In this document: one piece after another, positions 63,113 through 64,000 of the stretch
How positions within the stretch are numbered: position 1 is the first letter of the stretch
How the letters are laid out: each line of letters starts with the position of its first letter
From: Acinetobacter piscicola
GTDB lineage: Bacteria > Pseudomonadota > Gammaproteobacteria > Pseudomonadales > Moraxellaceae
Reading direction: 5' to 3'
NCBI RefSeq assembly: GCF_015218165.1
Contig: NZ_CP048659.1
Location: 2,914,001 to 2,978,000 of the forward strand
Length of the DNA: 64,000 bases
The notes under the pieces: model-generated
The model's database searches: none
Seen by the model: only the letters and a program-made list of their open reading frames with translations
What the model was told of the DNA's origin: nothing
Position numbers and translations under genes: made by a program

Positions 63113-64000
63113 TTAGTATGTTTTAATCGCCCAGCATTCAATTTCCAAATCAGGGAAGTCACCAGCTAAATGTATCGCCATACCAGATGATTGGTGTAAG
63201 TCTTCCCATAATTCAGAGCCTTTATCAATCTCAAAATAACTATATCCTGAATGATAAGGTAATTCTCTTGGAGCTGTAGATAGAGCATGTACATGAATAC
63301 CAGGCAAGTGATAGGCCACCAAATCACGCACTTTTTCGACTGAGCCAATCTTAATCGTCGTTGGAATACGTTGACGTAATACTTCTGAAGCTAAACTTGC
63401 ATGGATCGCAAGAACAAATGTACAAGTATTCAACATCGATGTATCAGGTGTAATCGCAACACGAGTTGCTTCATCACGAAGCTCTAATGGAATCATCATT
63501 GCACGTTGTTGCAGTACGATTGATAAAGCCTCTTTCAATAATAGATAAAGTGTTTTGTAGCAAACACTTAAATTCTCATGATCATATACAGGCAGATTAA
63601 AATTTAACTTTTCCAAATTAAATGTACTTAAATCACCATATAACTTAAGCAAATTTTCATATAACGTATAGGGATGTACTGCTGGTAAAGATGTTGAAAG
63701 ATGATGAATATAAGCAAAATAGCGATTTATCGTTTGTAACATTAAAAAATCACGTACTTCACCTGTTCCTTTTAATGTTGGATTAGTAAGTACACCCGCT
63801 AGAGCCATAGCACGTTGTTTCAAAAGCCCCATAATTTCAGCCACATAATGACTTAACTGCGTATGTTTACAATTTAAATAAGCTGGAATAAATTGGTCAT
63901 CAAGTGTGATCTCACCAGTTGATGATGTTGAAATAATTTTGGCAATCGGTAATTTAATTTCATTTTCACTAATATTTCTTAATAGAGATAATTTTAAATT
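63113..64000 (-). CDS. tssK: TssK baseplate-membrane adaptor (5' end beyond window)
   Basis: The last 295 residues are seen; the frame stays open to the window edge, where it reads RNISENEIKLPIAKIISTSS then TGEITLDDQFIPAYL, so the start is outside. An apparent GTG start at 63844 is inside the gene. The C-terminal part FPDLEIECWAIKTY and the VRDLVAYHLPGIHVHALSTA segment are family-typical. TssK trimers join the baseplate to the TssJLM complex. Confidence 0.93.
   Translation of the reverse strand, partial: NLKLSLLRNISENEIKLPIAKIISTSSTGEITLDDQFIPAYLNCKHTQLSHYVAEIMGLLKQRAMALAGVLTNPTLKGTGEVRDFLMLQTINRYFAYIHHLSTSLPAVHPYTLYENLLKLYGDLSTFNLEKLNFNLPVYDHENLSVCYKTLYLLLKEALSIVLQQRAMMIPLELRDEATRVAITPDTSMLNTCTFVLAIHASLASEVLRQRIPTTIKIGSVEKVRDLVAYHLPGIHVHALSTAPRELPYHSGYSYFEIDKGSELWEDLHQSSGMAIHLAGDFPDLEIECWAIKTY

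Noticed and set aside
63842..63844. GTG at 63844 as the start of TssK
   Set aside because: The frame upstream stays open to the window edge and reads as TssK sequence (DQFIPAYLNCKHTQLSH), so this is an internal valine codon.
1..64000. CRISPR arrays, tRNA and rRNA genes
   Set aside because: No regularly spaced direct repeats with unique spacers and no tRNA cloverleaf or rRNA sequence were recognised by eye.

Overview
The window looks like an Acinetobacter chromosome segment. The pilin genes encode the [16 protein letters not shown] prepilin usual in that genus, the IS5-family element at 16527-17565 resembles the Acinetobacter element IS17, the DNA is AT-rich throughout, and the type VI secretion system (T6SS) shows no TssJ lipoprotein gene in the part seen, as known for Acinetobacter. 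The species assignment is inference; no search could be run.

Left part (1-5640, + strand): two antitoxin-type genes without a toxin, then a type IV pilus locus. It holds two related major-pilin genes, each preceded by a GG-N10-GC sigma-54 promoter, with a perfect CRP/Vfr-type palindrome upstream of the first. Between them lie a HEPN-like protein and a membrane sulfatase-fold enzyme. A small gene and a TfpX/TfpZ-type pilin accessory gene end the locus.

5640-16400 is an accessory island: a tightly overlapping operon of three tyrosine recombinases and a small coiled-coil protein (Tn554/recombinase-trio style), several small DNA-binding regulators with clear palindromic operators, a frameshifted HAD hydrolase, an orphan ParS/MbcA-like antitoxin and a HicB remnant.

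16400-46800 is a T6SS effector archipelago read right to left. It starts with an intact vgrG followed by a Tle1-type lipase, a DUF2931 protein (candidate immunity) and a Sel1-repeat protein. Then come six 5'-truncated rhs gene ends, five still carrying a different C-terminal toxin and one reduced to a stub of its toxin, each with its own immunity gene. They are interspersed with a second, disrupted vgrG and a VRR-NUC effector with its DUF3396 (TsiV) immunity protein. Mobile DNA has invaded the array: an IS17-like element splits a putative immunity gene, one IS3-family element splits vgrG2, and another IS3-family element is itself split inside its transposase gene by a group II intron. Three of the rhs pieces share the same TGG to TGA nonsense codon, and two carry short hairpin-rich insertions.

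46800-64000 is the core T6SS cluster on the minus strand, in transcription order tssK, tssL (with an OmpA domain), tssM, tagF, tssA, tssB, tssC, hcp, tagJ, tssE, tssF, tssG and tssH/clpV, with a divergent PAAR gene at its end. The PAAR spike, VgrG and Hcp form the projectile. VgrG and the PAAR/Rhs proteins would load the lipase and nucleases, and the adjacent small genes protect the producer and its kin.
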